The position numbers were made by a program, and so were the translations under genes. A DNA stretch of 64,000 bases, taken from the NCBI GenBank assembly GCA_910586555.1, contig CAJUJY010000009.1, positions 1-64,000 of the forward strand, given 5' to 3'. The DNA comes from an uncultured Lachnospiraceae bacterium (GTDB lineage: Bacteria > Bacillota > Clostridia > Lachnospirales > Lachnospiraceae). This document shows positions 43,933 to 52,028 of the stretch, in pieces (position 1 is the stretch's first letter; each line of letters begins with the position of its first letter). The notes under the pieces were generated by a model. The model was not told where the DNA came from. It worked only from the letters and a program-made list of their open reading frames with translations, and did no database searches.

Positions 43933-46900
43933 CTATTCATTATTTTCCTGCTGTATTTTATTAAGTACATCATCATCACTTAATTTATTAAATACCCTGT
44001 AATTATTGCCTGGAACTCTTACATCAAACCTGCATATATCCCTGTACCCACAGTAGCCACATGCCGTCTTTCCTTCAGTATCATTTTTCCTGTAAGGATT
44101 TATCTCTGTTTTTCCATCCATAATTTCATTACCCATATTTCTTATTTTTTTCTGTGTGTATTCTATAATTTTATCAAAATCTTTTGTTGTAATTGCCTGT
44201 GATGCCTTTCTCAAATTGCCATCTTTATCAGTGCCAAATGGTGCTACCATTGATGAAACTTTAACAGGAAGGCTGCCCGTATCTGAATAAAAATTAGAAT
44301 CTAACAATGGCAGTACTGGATCATCTTCATTTACAATCCCCTTCATTCTAAGGCTTTTTAATATTTCATTTTGTGCCTCATCTTCGCTGGTTTTCCCTTC
44401 AATTACAGGATCAGCAATATTATAATAAAGTACACCAGCAGGCACTACAACCTTTGTTTCCTCTGCTTTTCCTGCTTTTTCCATTGCAGCCTTAAGATAA
44501 ATTACAAGCTGCATCTGTAATCCATAATAAAGATCTGAAAGTGACATATCTTTTTTGCCTGTTTTATAATCAACAATTTTTATATAAGCACATTTATCAT
44601 CTTTATATTCATCAATCCTGTCTATACGCCCTATAAGGTGCATTACATCTTTATTATTATCCTTAGTATTTTTGCTGTCATCTTTTATATCAAATACAAA
44701 TTCGCTTTTTATTGTATCAAATTTACCAAGTTTCATCTGTTCTGTTATAGCCCATACAGTCCTGTTTAAAAGCTTTTTAAGCCTTTTGGCCATATAGGTG
44801 TTCCTTTCTGTTTCATACATAAGGCTGTTTTTATACATATTTGTTACTTCATCAAGACACTCACCTGCCTGTATACGCTGCTCTTTTTCTGTAAGTTCCC
44901 ACCATTGTTTTCCAGCTTTAAGAAGCTTCTCTGTATATAGCTGCAAAGCCTCATGTACAATATTACCTATATCAAAAAATTCAACTTTATGTTCTGCCCT
45001 TTCTTCAAGCTTAAGCCCATATCTTGCAAAATATGAAAACGCACATGCTGCATATCTTTCAAGCTGTGAAGTGCTTCCCCTGAATACTTCCTTATAAAGT
45101 GCCCTTGCTGCTTTTTCTGAAATTTTACTTTTTACTTCCCTGTAAAAAGCAGCATCTATAAGTTTAAACAGCAGGCTGTTATAATTATTATTTCTAAGAT
45201 AAAATTTATAAAGTTCTCCCCATTTATTGTTATTGTAATCATACTTTCTAAGCCCGTTTATAAGATATTTTAATCCAAGGTCATTTGATAAAATATGTTC
45301 TTCATCATTTCTTATTTCCTCTGCAATTACACTAAGCCCTGGGAACATCTTTATAAACCTTTCTATAATATATGAAGGGTTTCTGGCATGCCCGTCATTG
45401 CCTGTTTCACAATATGTTATATAAAGATGGCGTGAAGGTTTTGTCATATTAAGGTAAAGATAAAACTGTTCCTGGTATACAAGTTCCCTTGACGTTGGGG
45501 CTATTTCAAATTCCCCGCCAGATAAAAAACTTCTCTCAGAATCAGAAAGTATGCCGCCACTATTATTTCCTTTAGGTATATTTGAATCATTAACACCTAT
45601 AAAAAATAAATATTTAATACCAGAAATACGTGTCCTTGAAATATCACCCACAACAATCTGGTCAGTGCCAGGAGGTATAAGCCCTATTCTTGCTTCCGAA
45701 AATCCTGTATCAAGCAGTTCTTTAAATTCAGAAAGTTTCATCTTTTCATCACCTAGAAGTTCCACAAGCCTATCAAATACAGATAATACAATTTCATAAA
45801 TCTGCATATACTCTCCTGAAAGCGCAAGTTCCCCTTCATTTGCAAATTCATCTGCCTTTTCCATAATAATCTTGTAAAAGCCCTGTTCTTCAAAAAAATT
45901 GCATAATACCTCTGCATAATGCCTTACAGTATGTTTTCCAGAAGCAACTTCTTTATAAACTGGCATTAATTTCTCTTTTATTTTTTCACGTACCGAATTT
46001 ATAACACTGTCTGCATATTCTTTTGACTCATCAGTGCGCCGCTGGTATATATATCCACTTTCCCAGTCTTTATCCCATTTTTTATGCCCTCTTATTCCTG
46101 TTGCAAGAATAAAATTATCTGTAACATCAGACTGTTCTTTAGTAATTCCTGCAAAACTTCCTTTAATGTACCTCATTATATCTTTATAACTAAAATCCTT
46201 TATAAAAATATCAAGAATTGCATCTATAGCATCTACAAAAGGGTTTGCAAGCACACTTTTTTTCTGGTCAATAAAGCATGGCAGGCCGACACGTTTCATT
46301 TCATTATCAATTATAATTCCATATTCCTGTAAATCGCCTGCTATTATTGCAATATCTTTATATCTGCATTTTTCCTCCCTTAAAAGGTGGAATATTTCTT
46401 GTATAACATATGAAACTTCATCCCCTGGCTGCTTTAATAAATGTATTGAAATTTCTCCAGGATTTTTATATTTTAATGCCGGGTAACGGAATAAATTCTT
46501 TTCTAGTGCAGAAAGTGACGGGGCATATGTAAACCTGCTTTCATTGTTTTTTAAGCCTGTCCATATATTATCACAGACTTCTATATTATTTCTATATGCA
46601 ATATCCCTTAACTTGCATATAGTTTTCCTGCTCATATGGAAAAGGTGGTGTTTTTCACCCTGGCTTGTAACAGGTTCATTATTATCTATTGCCACAGTTA
46701 CATATACCTTGCCTGCTGCCTTAATTAATTCTGCCAGAAGCTTATACTGCAATGGTGTAAAGCCAGTAAAACCATCAAGAAATATAATGCTGTCTTTTAT
46801 AATTCCTGATTTGCCAGCAATTTCCGAGAATACAGTTATTATTTCTTCTGAAGTAATATAATTATTATTTATATAATCAAGAAATGCTTTATAAGCCACA

Positions 46901-47379
46901 GACATATCTTGTAATTTCCTTTTAAGTACAGGTTTTTTCCCTGCACTGTTAATCATTTCCCCAAGTGTTTCATCATCAATACCATATTGCACAAGCTCAG
47001 AAAGGAAAGATTTTATTTCTGTAATATAGCCTTTTTTATGTATATTCTTTCCAAAATATACAAGCTCTTCCTGCCGGTCAAGCAGGACTTTTTTTAATAT
47101 CATAGTTTTGCCCATATCATCAAGTACAGGCTCATTGCCTGCCCCTAATTCAGTAAAAACCCTGAAAGCAAGCCTTATAAAACTCTGTACTTCAATATTC
47201 ATAATCCCTTTAGAAGGGCTTAATTCCACAATTTCCTTCTGTGTCTGCATTGTAAACTGTTCAGGCACAATTATTATATATTCCTTTCCAGGGTTCTTAG
47301 ATGCTTCATGGACAGCCATATGCTGTATATAATATGTTTTACCCCTGCCTGAACCTCCAAGTATAAATTGTAATGACAT
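43933..47379 (-). CDS. addB: ATP-dependent nuclease subunit B
   Basis: The 1148-aa AddB partners AddA. It has the P-loop GGSGRGKT (8-15), an inactivated helicase-like body involved in Chi recognition, and a C-terminal nuclease with VDYKTGKKD. The iron-sulfur staple is complete: one Cys in ERYAACAFSYFARY and three in CGYCGYRDIC near the end. AGGAGGG precedes the ATG. Confidence 0.95.
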   Translation of the reverse strand: MSLQFILGGSGRGKTYYIQHMAVHEASKNPGKEYIIIVPEQFTMQTQKEIVELSPSKGIMNIEVQSFIRLAFRVFTELGAGNEPVLDDMGKTMILKKVLLDRQEELVYFGKNIHKKGYITEIKSFLSELVQYGIDDETLGEMINSAGKKPVLKRKLQDMSVAYKAFLDYINNNYITSEEIITVFSEIAGKSGIIKDSIIFLDGFTGFTPLQYKLLAELIKAAGKVYVTVAIDNNEPVTSQGEKHHLFHMSRKTICKLRDIAYRNNIEVCDNIWTGLKNNESRFTYAPSLSALEKNLFRYPALKYKNPGEISIHLLKQPGDEVSYVIQEIFHLLREEKCRYKDIAIIAGDLQEYGIIIDNEMKRVGLPCFIDQKKSVLANPFVDAIDAILDIFIKDFSYKDIMRYIKGSFAGITKEQSDVTDNFILATGIRGHKKWDKDWESGYIYQRRTDESKEYADSVINSVREKIKEKLMPVYKEVASGKHTVRHYAEVLCNFFEEQGFYKIIMEKADEFANEGELALSGEYMQIYEIVLSVFDRLVELLGDEKMKLSEFKELLDTGFSEARIGLIPPGTDQIVVGDISRTRISGIKYLFFIGVNDSNIPKGNNSGGILSDSERSFLSGGEFEIAPTSRELVYQEQFYLYLNMTKPSRHLYITYCETGNDGHARNPSYIIERFIKMFPGLSVIAEEIRNDEEHILSNDLGLKYLINGLRKYDYNNNKWGELYKFYLRNNNYNSLLFKLIDAAFYREVKSKISEKAARALYKEVFRGSTSQLERYAACAFSYFARYGLKLEERAEHKVEFFDIGNIVHEALQLYTEKLLKAGKQWWELTEKEQRIQAGECLDEVTNMYKNSLMYETERNTYMAKRLKKLLNRTVWAITEQMKLGKFDTIKSEFVFDIKDDSKNTKDNNKDVMHLIGRIDRIDEYKDDKCAYIKIVDYKTGKKDMSLSDLYYGLQMQLVIYLKAAMEKAGKAEETKVVVPAGVLYYNIADPVIEGKTSEDEAQNEILKSLRMKGIVNEDDPVLPLLDSNFYSDTGSLPVKVSSMVAPFGTDKDGNLRKASQAITTKDFDKIIEYTQKKIRNMGNEIMDGKTEINPYRKNDTEGKTACGYCGYRDICRFDVRVPGNNYRVFNKLSDDDVLNKIQQENNE

Positions 47380-47466
47380 TTAACCCTCCTTTATATTTAT
47401 ATAATTTAACTTTGCATACAATATAAATTGCAAATATCTGCATTGTTTTTGTTACTTTTTATTATA

Positions 47467-47502
47467 ACACAAAAGGTGCGCCTTTTACAGACACACCTTT
47501 AA
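47467..47502 (-). terminator. Terminator after the FMN-binding-like gene
   Basis: On the minus strand AAAGGTGTG and CGCACCTTTT fold into a stem directly after the stop codon at 47504. Confidence 0.6.
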
Positions 47503-47503
47503 A

Positions 47504-47950
47504 TCATTTTGCCTTATGTTCATCTAAAATATTATCTACTTCATTTAAAATCATCTTTTCTGTATACTGCCCTTCATCTGACAATACAACCTCATCTAAT
47601 GATGCACCTGCTGCAAGCTGGTTTGAAATTGACTCCACTGAAGGTTTCATAAGCGGATACATTGCAGACACTGTATCATCTAAGTTTATCATCTCCACTG
47701 ATTTAACCTGTTCTTCATCAAGAACCACTTGCAGGTTAATAACGCTGTCGCCTACAGCCATTTCTTTATTATAGACGCCAGCTTCGTAGATAACTGTTTT
47801 TTCATTATCTGCCCGTTCTTTATTCTCATCTTTACCATCAGGCCAGAACATAAAAAACAGTATTATAAGCAGCAGTATGCCCAGGCCTGCAAATATAGCT
47901 GTATATATAATTTCCCTCATCTGTAAAATCACAATCCTGGTTCTTGACAT
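47504..47950 (-). CDS. Membrane-anchored FMN-binding-like protein
   Basis: 148 residues: one membrane segment (about 14-37), a charged linker and an outer domain with YEAGVYNKEMAVGDSVINLQVVLDEEQVKSVEMI and later SISNQLAAGASLDEV. This layout recalls FMN-binding-domain proteins of Clostridia, but the flavin-attachment Thr motif is not evident. The ATG at 47950 has GGGAGGG upstream; the longer start at 47968 would place that site inside the gene. Function unknown. Confidence 0.6.
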   Translation of the reverse strand: MSRTRIVILQMREIIYTAIFAGLGILLLIILFFMFWPDGKDENKERADNEKTVIYEAGVYNKEMAVGDSVINLQVVLDEEQVKSVEMINLDDTVSAMYPLMKPSVESISNQLAAGASLDEVVLSDEGQYTEKMILNEVDNILDEHKAK

Positions 47951-48045
47951 AGCACCCTCCCTTTCCAAGAATGATCTACTGGAATTGATTTATACAATAT
48001 ATTCTATACCTGGCTTTAATATTCCTGTTAATATTTGTTAAGTAT

Positions 48046-48582
48046 TTACGCTTTTATAAAAGGCTTTGAAGCAGCTTCACCAAAGATCTGTTCCCTGTAC
48101 CTGCCTAATGCACGTACAAGCATTGTCCCAAGTATACAGCATGAAATAACCTCTCCAATGCCTACAGTAACCATAAGGAATGGTATAGTTAAATCTATCC
48201 CCTTAAAAATAACTGGCGGCACACCATATGCATACTTAAGTACAAACGGTACAATAAGCATATTAGCTGCTACAGGAGGCAATGTTAGTGCAAACTTATG
48301 GTTTCTTAAAAGATATGTACCAATAGCACCAATTAATGTTGCAATGCTTCCAAATATTATATCTGGAATAAGGCTTCCTATAAGTACATTAGATAGAAAA
48401 CAGCCTATAAAAAGGCCAGGCACAGCGGCTGGCGTAAAATAGGGAAGGACTGTTAATACCTCTGAAATCCTTATCTGGATTGATCCTGAAGCAAGATTAA
48501 AAGCACTTATAAAGTATGTAAGCACAATATAAACTGCTGCAATCATTGCTGCCTGCGTGATAAATAGAATTTTTTTGTTCAT
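48046..48582 (-). CDS. queT: QueT-family queuosine-precursor transporter (ECF S component)
   Basis: 178 residues with five or six membrane segments and the QueT pattern: FITQAAMIAAVYIVLTY, SGSIQIRISEVLTVLPYFTPAAVPGLFIGCFLSN and GSIATLIGAIGTYLLR. It is the substrate-binding part of an energy-coupling-factor importer for queuine or preQ1; the shared A and T subunits are not in this window. The preQ1-I riboswitch directly before it confirms the assignment. The ATG at 48582 has GAGGAG, part of the riboswitch, upstream. Confidence 0.92.
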   Translation of the reverse strand: MNKKILFITQAAMIAAVYIVLTYFISAFNLASGSIQIRISEVLTVLPYFTPAAVPGLFIGCFLSNVLIGSLIPDIIFGSIATLIGAIGTYLLRNHKFALTLPPVAANMLIVPFVLKYAYGVPPVIFKGIDLTIPFLMVTVGIGEVISCCILGTMLVRALGRYREQIFGEAASKPFIKA

Positions 48583-48589
48583 AATCTTA

Positions 48590-48637
48590 ATCTCCTCTAG
48601 TTTTGATATGCGGGTGGAAGGTTGCGAACACCCGGGA
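48590..48637 (-). promoter_or_regulatory. preQ1-I riboswitch controlling queT
   Basis: On the minus strand CGGGTG and CACCCG (48629-48634 and 48611-48616) form helix P1. The loop TTCGCAACCTTC lies inside it and an A-rich tail (ATATCAAAACTAGAGGAG) follows. The loop CCTT can pair with the AGAGG of the ribosome binding site, giving the H-type pseudoknot of preQ1-I switches and translational control as in the Thermoanaerobacter type. Confidence 0.85.
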
Positions 48638-48716
48638 TGTTTTAAGAAAACAGCCAAAACACAACAAAACAAAGTATAACATAATTATATATGGATTACA
48701 AGCCTTTAAAAGACAG

Positions 48717-48756
48717 ACAGGCATAAAAACAAGGGGACAACCGTTTTTATGCCTGT
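48717..48756 (-). terminator. Hairpin downstream of the histidine kinase gene
   Basis: ACAGGCATAAAAAC and GTTTTTATGCCTGT form a perfect 14-bp stem. The U tract after it on the minus strand is short. It separates the kinase gene from the preQ1 riboswitch and queT. Confidence 0.6.
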
Positions 48757-48788
48757 AACTGCTTTTAGGGTCTGGTATCCACAACAGC

Positions 48789-48866
48789 TTATATAAGCCA
48801 GTTATAAACTTTGTGGCGCTTAACTACTTCAGATCCAGAAGTAACGTCTGCCTTTTTATTATACAT
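48789..48866 (-). CDS. Possible 25-residue peptide
   Basis: A 25-codon frame (MYNKKADVTSGSEVVKRHK and six more residues) lies 42 bp after the kinase gene on the same strand, with AGGA four bases before its ATG. It has no Cys, so it does not resemble a thiolactone autoinducer. Coding is not proven. Confidence 0.25.
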   Translation of the reverse strand: MYNKKADVTSGSEVVKRHKVYNWLI

Positions 48867-48908
48867 TTTATCCTGCAAAAGTTTTAACCTTTTCTTCACA
48901 AAACATAT

Positions 48909-50198
48909 CTAAAATTTCACAAAAAGGATTATATTAAAAAATTCTTCTTCAAGATAGCACCCTGCTTCCCCTCCGTTTTTTTCTGCAAAGGCAAATACAC
49001 TCTGCATTCCAAGCCCATGCCCTGCCCCTTTTGTACTTTTTGGCAGTCCTGTAACAGTATCAAATTCAATTTTTTTATTATACCTGTTTTTCATATGTAT
49101 TAATAAATGTTCATCTGAACAGTTAATCTTTATATATACTTTTCTTTTACTTTCCTCAAAATCTTCCACACACATTATCGCATTTTCAAATAAATTTGCA
49201 ATAACCAGTGTAAATTCATAATCATTAACTGGTATTTTTTTAGGAATTATAATATCAAGTTCCACATTAATATTAAGTGACCAGGCTTTATCCATCATTT
49301 TTGAAATAATAGTATTAGCAATAAGGTTGCTACAATATTTAACTACTTTATTTTCATCTGCCACATTATTAATATGCTCTGTTATTTTCTTTATCTCACT
49401 ATACTTTTCCTGTTCCAGCATAGCATCAATCATTTTGGAGTAATGCCTCATATCATGGCGCAGTATTTTAAGGTTATGTTCAGACTGTTCTATCATATAA
49501 TACTGGCTTTCAAGTCCCTTAATATATTCCTCCATAAATACACTTTTCCAGTAAATATCTGTCTTTTCAGACTGGCTTTCCATATAACGCAGCACAACCA
49601 CATAAGATACAAACATTGTTATAATAAACAATATAACCCCTGGTATATTAGAAGGATTATCATAAAGTGTGTTAGGAAAAAATGCTATAAATGAAAAACC
49701 ACAATAAAAAAATACAGGAATTAAACATAATTCCCACCAGTTTTTTAAATACTCACTTTCCTGGCATTTCAGGCATATATTCCTTATTCTGAAAAACAAT
49801 ATAAGAAGAATACCAATATGTACAATAACACTTCCTATAATTGACACAATTTCATGTCCTGTACATATATACAGGACAGTAGCTATAATACTTCCTGCTA
49901 TTACATAATTAGACGAACTAAGGCCCATAAATAAAACTTTATTATCCCTTTTACTGGAAACAATAATAGCAACAGACTGTGTTATAATAATCTGTGTAAT
50001 AGTAACTATCACATAGCATAGATTACTTTCTGAAAAAATAACCAGTTTAAAACAATCAAGAAGACTTATTAAACAAAATGCAAAAAAACATATTAAAAAT
50101 GTTACAAATTTTGAATAACGGTGTAAAATAAAAAAGAAAATAAACAACATTAAAAAAATATGGCTTATCATATATGATATACTTGTAAAATAATTCAT
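48909..50198 (-). CDS. Orphan GHKL sensor histidine kinase (AgrC-like)
   Basis: 429 residues. The first 200 or so hold six membrane segments; a coiled-coil follows and then the phosphoacceptor LRHDMRHYSKMI (two candidate His) and a GHKL ATPase domain with NLFENAIMC (N box) and GAGHGLGMQS (G box). This architecture is that of AgrC/ComD-type peptide sensors. No response regulator or AgrB/AgrD gene is adjacent, so it is an orphan here. I chose the ATG at 50198 with AGGAAA upstream; the frame extends to a TTG at 50231. Confidence 0.85.
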   Translation of the reverse strand: MNYFTSISYMISHIFLMLFIFFFILHRYSKFVTFLICFFAFCLISLLDCFKLVIFSESNLCYVIVTITQIIITQSVAIIVSSKRDNKVLFMGLSSSNYVIAGSIIATVLYICTGHEIVSIIGSVIVHIGILLILFFRIRNICLKCQESEYLKNWWELCLIPVFFYCGFSFIAFFPNTLYDNPSNIPGVILFIITMFVSYVVVLRYMESQSEKTDIYWKSVFMEEYIKGLESQYYMIEQSEHNLKILRHDMRHYSKMIDAMLEQEKYSEIKKITEHINNVADENKVVKYCSNLIANTIISKMMDKAWSLNINVELDIIIPKKIPVNDYEFTLVIANLFENAIMCVEDFEESKRKVYIKINCSDEHLLIHMKNRYNKKIEFDTVTGLPKSTKGAGHGLGMQSVFAFAEKNGGEAGCYLEEEFFNIILFVKF

Positions 50199-50404
50199 TA
50201 CTGTTTCCTGTCCTGCTCTTTTAAATGTCAAATATATAAAATATAAAACTATATTTATAAATTATTATAGTATAATAAAAACTAAAAGTCAATTCGGGAA
50301 CATCTGCCCTGCACGCCTGTTCCATAAACTTTAATTTTATATAAATAAGGGATAATTTATAGTTATCCACGGTTTATTTTAAATGGCAGGTTAAAATGTT
50401 ATGC

Positions 50405-50582
50405 CCTGGCAAGTCCAAAGTAATCCTACAGGCAACCCGCTTGCGCTTGGACGGGTTCACGCAACGGCGCGTAAAACCTGTATGCTTCAAAGAAAAAATT
50501 TCTTTGAAGCATTTAAAACCAGGTTTAAACGCCGGCGGCCCCGTACAGTTGCCTTTTAGGATTACATCTGGCCTTTGCCAGG
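50405..50582 (+). repeat. Folded element, left copy (about 178 nt)
   Basis: Nested helices close the whole element: CCTGGCAA/TTGCCAGG (50405-50412 with 50575-50582), GTAATCC/GGATTAC, AGGCAAC/GTTGCCT, CGGCG/CGCCG, AAACCTG/CAGGTTT and a 14-bp hairpin (50482-50495 with 50499-50512, 3-nt loop). A branch AACCCG/CGGGTT lies on the 5' side. The loop TTGCGCTTGGACG and the internal-loop segment AAAACCA are shared with the right copy. Confidence 0.75.
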
Positions 50583-50818
50583 TAATATACGTTTTGGCAG
50601 TTTATAAAAATATTTCCTGTAGATTTCCCTGGTTTAATGGCATTGTATTGCATTGCACATATAACAGTGCTTAATGACAATGCAAAAATACTTTTTATAT
50701 GGGACATAAAATTTTATCAAAAAATTAAAATACAAACAGGAAAACTTTTAATTCCCAAGAATCATAGTAACATGCAGACAGTTTTATATATTTTCTGTAA
50801 AAGGCACTATAGCGCCAC

Positions 50819-50856
50819 CAGTGCTTAGGCCTGGTTTTTTACAGGCCTTATGCACT
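50819..50856. repeat. Long hairpin between the two folded elements
   Basis: CAGTGC-AGGCCTG pairs with CAGGCCT-GCACTG around a T-rich loop. It could act as a transcription terminator in either direction. Confidence 0.6.
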
Positions 50857-50894
50857 GCTAACACTATATATAGTGTTGTGCGCCTATTGTAGTG

Positions 50895-51180
50895 CAATGT
50901 CATTAAGTTAAGGAGATTTGCAAAAATATTTTTATAACTTGCAAAAACGTATATTATCTGGCAAGTTCCAAATGTGCTTCCAATGAACAAGCTGTAGATT
51001 TGTAAAGGGACCGCCGGCGTTTAAATCTGGTTTTCAATGTTTCGTAGAAACATTTAGATTTCTATGCGCCGTTGCGAGTGACGTCCAAGCGAAAGCGGGC
51101 TGTCCTGGTTTGTCAAGGGACACTTTGGAATTGCCAGTCTGTAATATTTCGGCTTCCGTTCCCTTAACTTAATGACATTG
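50895..51180. mobile_element. MITE-like element with 19-bp terminal inverted repeats
   Basis: CAATGTCATTAAGTTAAGG (50895-50913) and its exact reverse complement (51162-51180) bound 286 bp without coding capacity. TATTGTAGTG (50885-50894) and TATTGTAGCG (51181-51190) flank it directly and look like a target duplication with one change. It carries the right copy of the folded element. The transposase that would move it is not in the window. Confidence 0.65.
50958..51137 (-). repeat. Folded element, right copy (about 180 nt, inverted)
   Basis: Read on the minus strand it aligns with the left copy: closing helix CTGGCAA/TTGCCAG, CGGCG/CGCCG, AAATCT/AGATTT in place of AAACCTG/CAGGTTT, and hairpin ATGTTTC/GAAACAT in place of the longer left hairpin. 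Helices are kept although both strands changed, while the loops TCGCTTGGACG and GAAAACCA are conserved. Confidence 0.75.
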
Positions 51181-51403
51181 TATTGTAGCGGGAACGTGCC
51201 TGCTACAGAAAATATATAAAACTGCTGCATGTACACAGCCTTTAATATATGCAAAAATCCAATGCAGGATAACTATAAATTATCTCCTGTTTATATATAA
51301 TTAAAAATTTATTAAACAGACGTGTTTATATATTACAAAAAACTAGGAAAGACAAGTTATTTTATGATATAATAAATATAAAAAAATATAATGGAGGTGC
51401 AAT

Positions 51404-51964
51404 ATGTCCAAAATAAATTTTAAACCTGGCAATATGCTTTACCCATTACCCGTGGTTATGGTTAGCTGTGGTAATATAAATGGCTTTTCCAATATAATTA
51501 CGGTTGCATGGACGGGTACAATATGCACTAACCCGCCAATGGTTTATATATCAGTGCGCCCGGAGCGTCATTCATATAATATAATAAAAAATTCAGGTGA
51601 GTTTGTAATAAACCTTTCTACTAAAAACCTTGCACACGCCACTGATTTTTGTGGTGTCCGTTCTGGAAAGGATATAGATAAATGGCAGGCATGTGGTTTA
51701 ACAAAAGAAGCCGCAGATACTGTAAAATGCCCTATGGTAAAAGAATCACCTGTTAATATTGAATGCCATGTAACAGAAATAAAAGAACTTGGCTCACACC
51801 ATATGTTTATTGCAGATGTAACTGCAATACATGCCAGTACGGAATATATGGATAAAAATAATAAATTCCATTTAAACAATTCCGGTCTTATAGCTTATTC
51901 ACATGGTTCATATTTTTCACTTGGAAACCAGGCCGGGACATTTGGATTTTCCGTTAAAAAATAA
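51404..51964 (+). CDS. Flavin reductase-like (flavoredoxin-type) protein
   Basis: 186 residues of the flavin-reductase-like FMN-binding family. The opening LYPLPVVMVSCG, then FSNIITVAWTGTICTNPPMVYISVRPERHSYNIIKNSGEFVINL, is the family core that binds FMN. A DFCGVRSGKDIDKW loop and the closing AYSHGSYFSLG are also typical. Cytosolic. Such proteins pass electrons or reduce free flavin; the partner is unknown. GGAGG ribosome binding site. Confidence 0.9.
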   Translation: MSKINFKPGNMLYPLPVVMVSCGNINGFSNIITVAWTGTICTNPPMVYISVRPERHSYNIIKNSGEFVINLSTKNLAHATDFCGVRSGKDIDKWQACGLTKEAADTVKCPMVKESPVNIECHVTEIKELGSHHMFIADVTAIHASTEYMDKNNKFHLNNSGLIAYSHGSYFSLGNQAGTFGFSVKK

Positions 51965-52028
51965 CAGAATTAACACTGTAACAAAAACCATTTCCATCCA
52001 TATAATATAAGAAAGGGAATATTTTATT

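Larger units (their letters stand above)
50232..51403. other. 1.2-kb non-coding region of nested inverted repeats
   Basis: No gene is supported. From outside to inside: an 18-bp inverted repeat (50351-50368 with 51267-51284); a 178-nt folded element (50405-50582); a 21-bp inverted repeat (50779-50799 with 51204-51224); a GC-rich hairpin (50819-50856); an 18-bp perfect palindrome (50860-50877); and a MITE-like unit (50895-51180) with a second, inverted copy of the folded element (50958-51137). Short frames in this stretch are artefacts of the repeats. Confidence 0.8.

Noticed and set aside
50396..51254. Four short frames of 60-92 codons
   Set aside because: They run through inverted repeats and hairpins, lack ribosome binding sites and show no protein-like composition.
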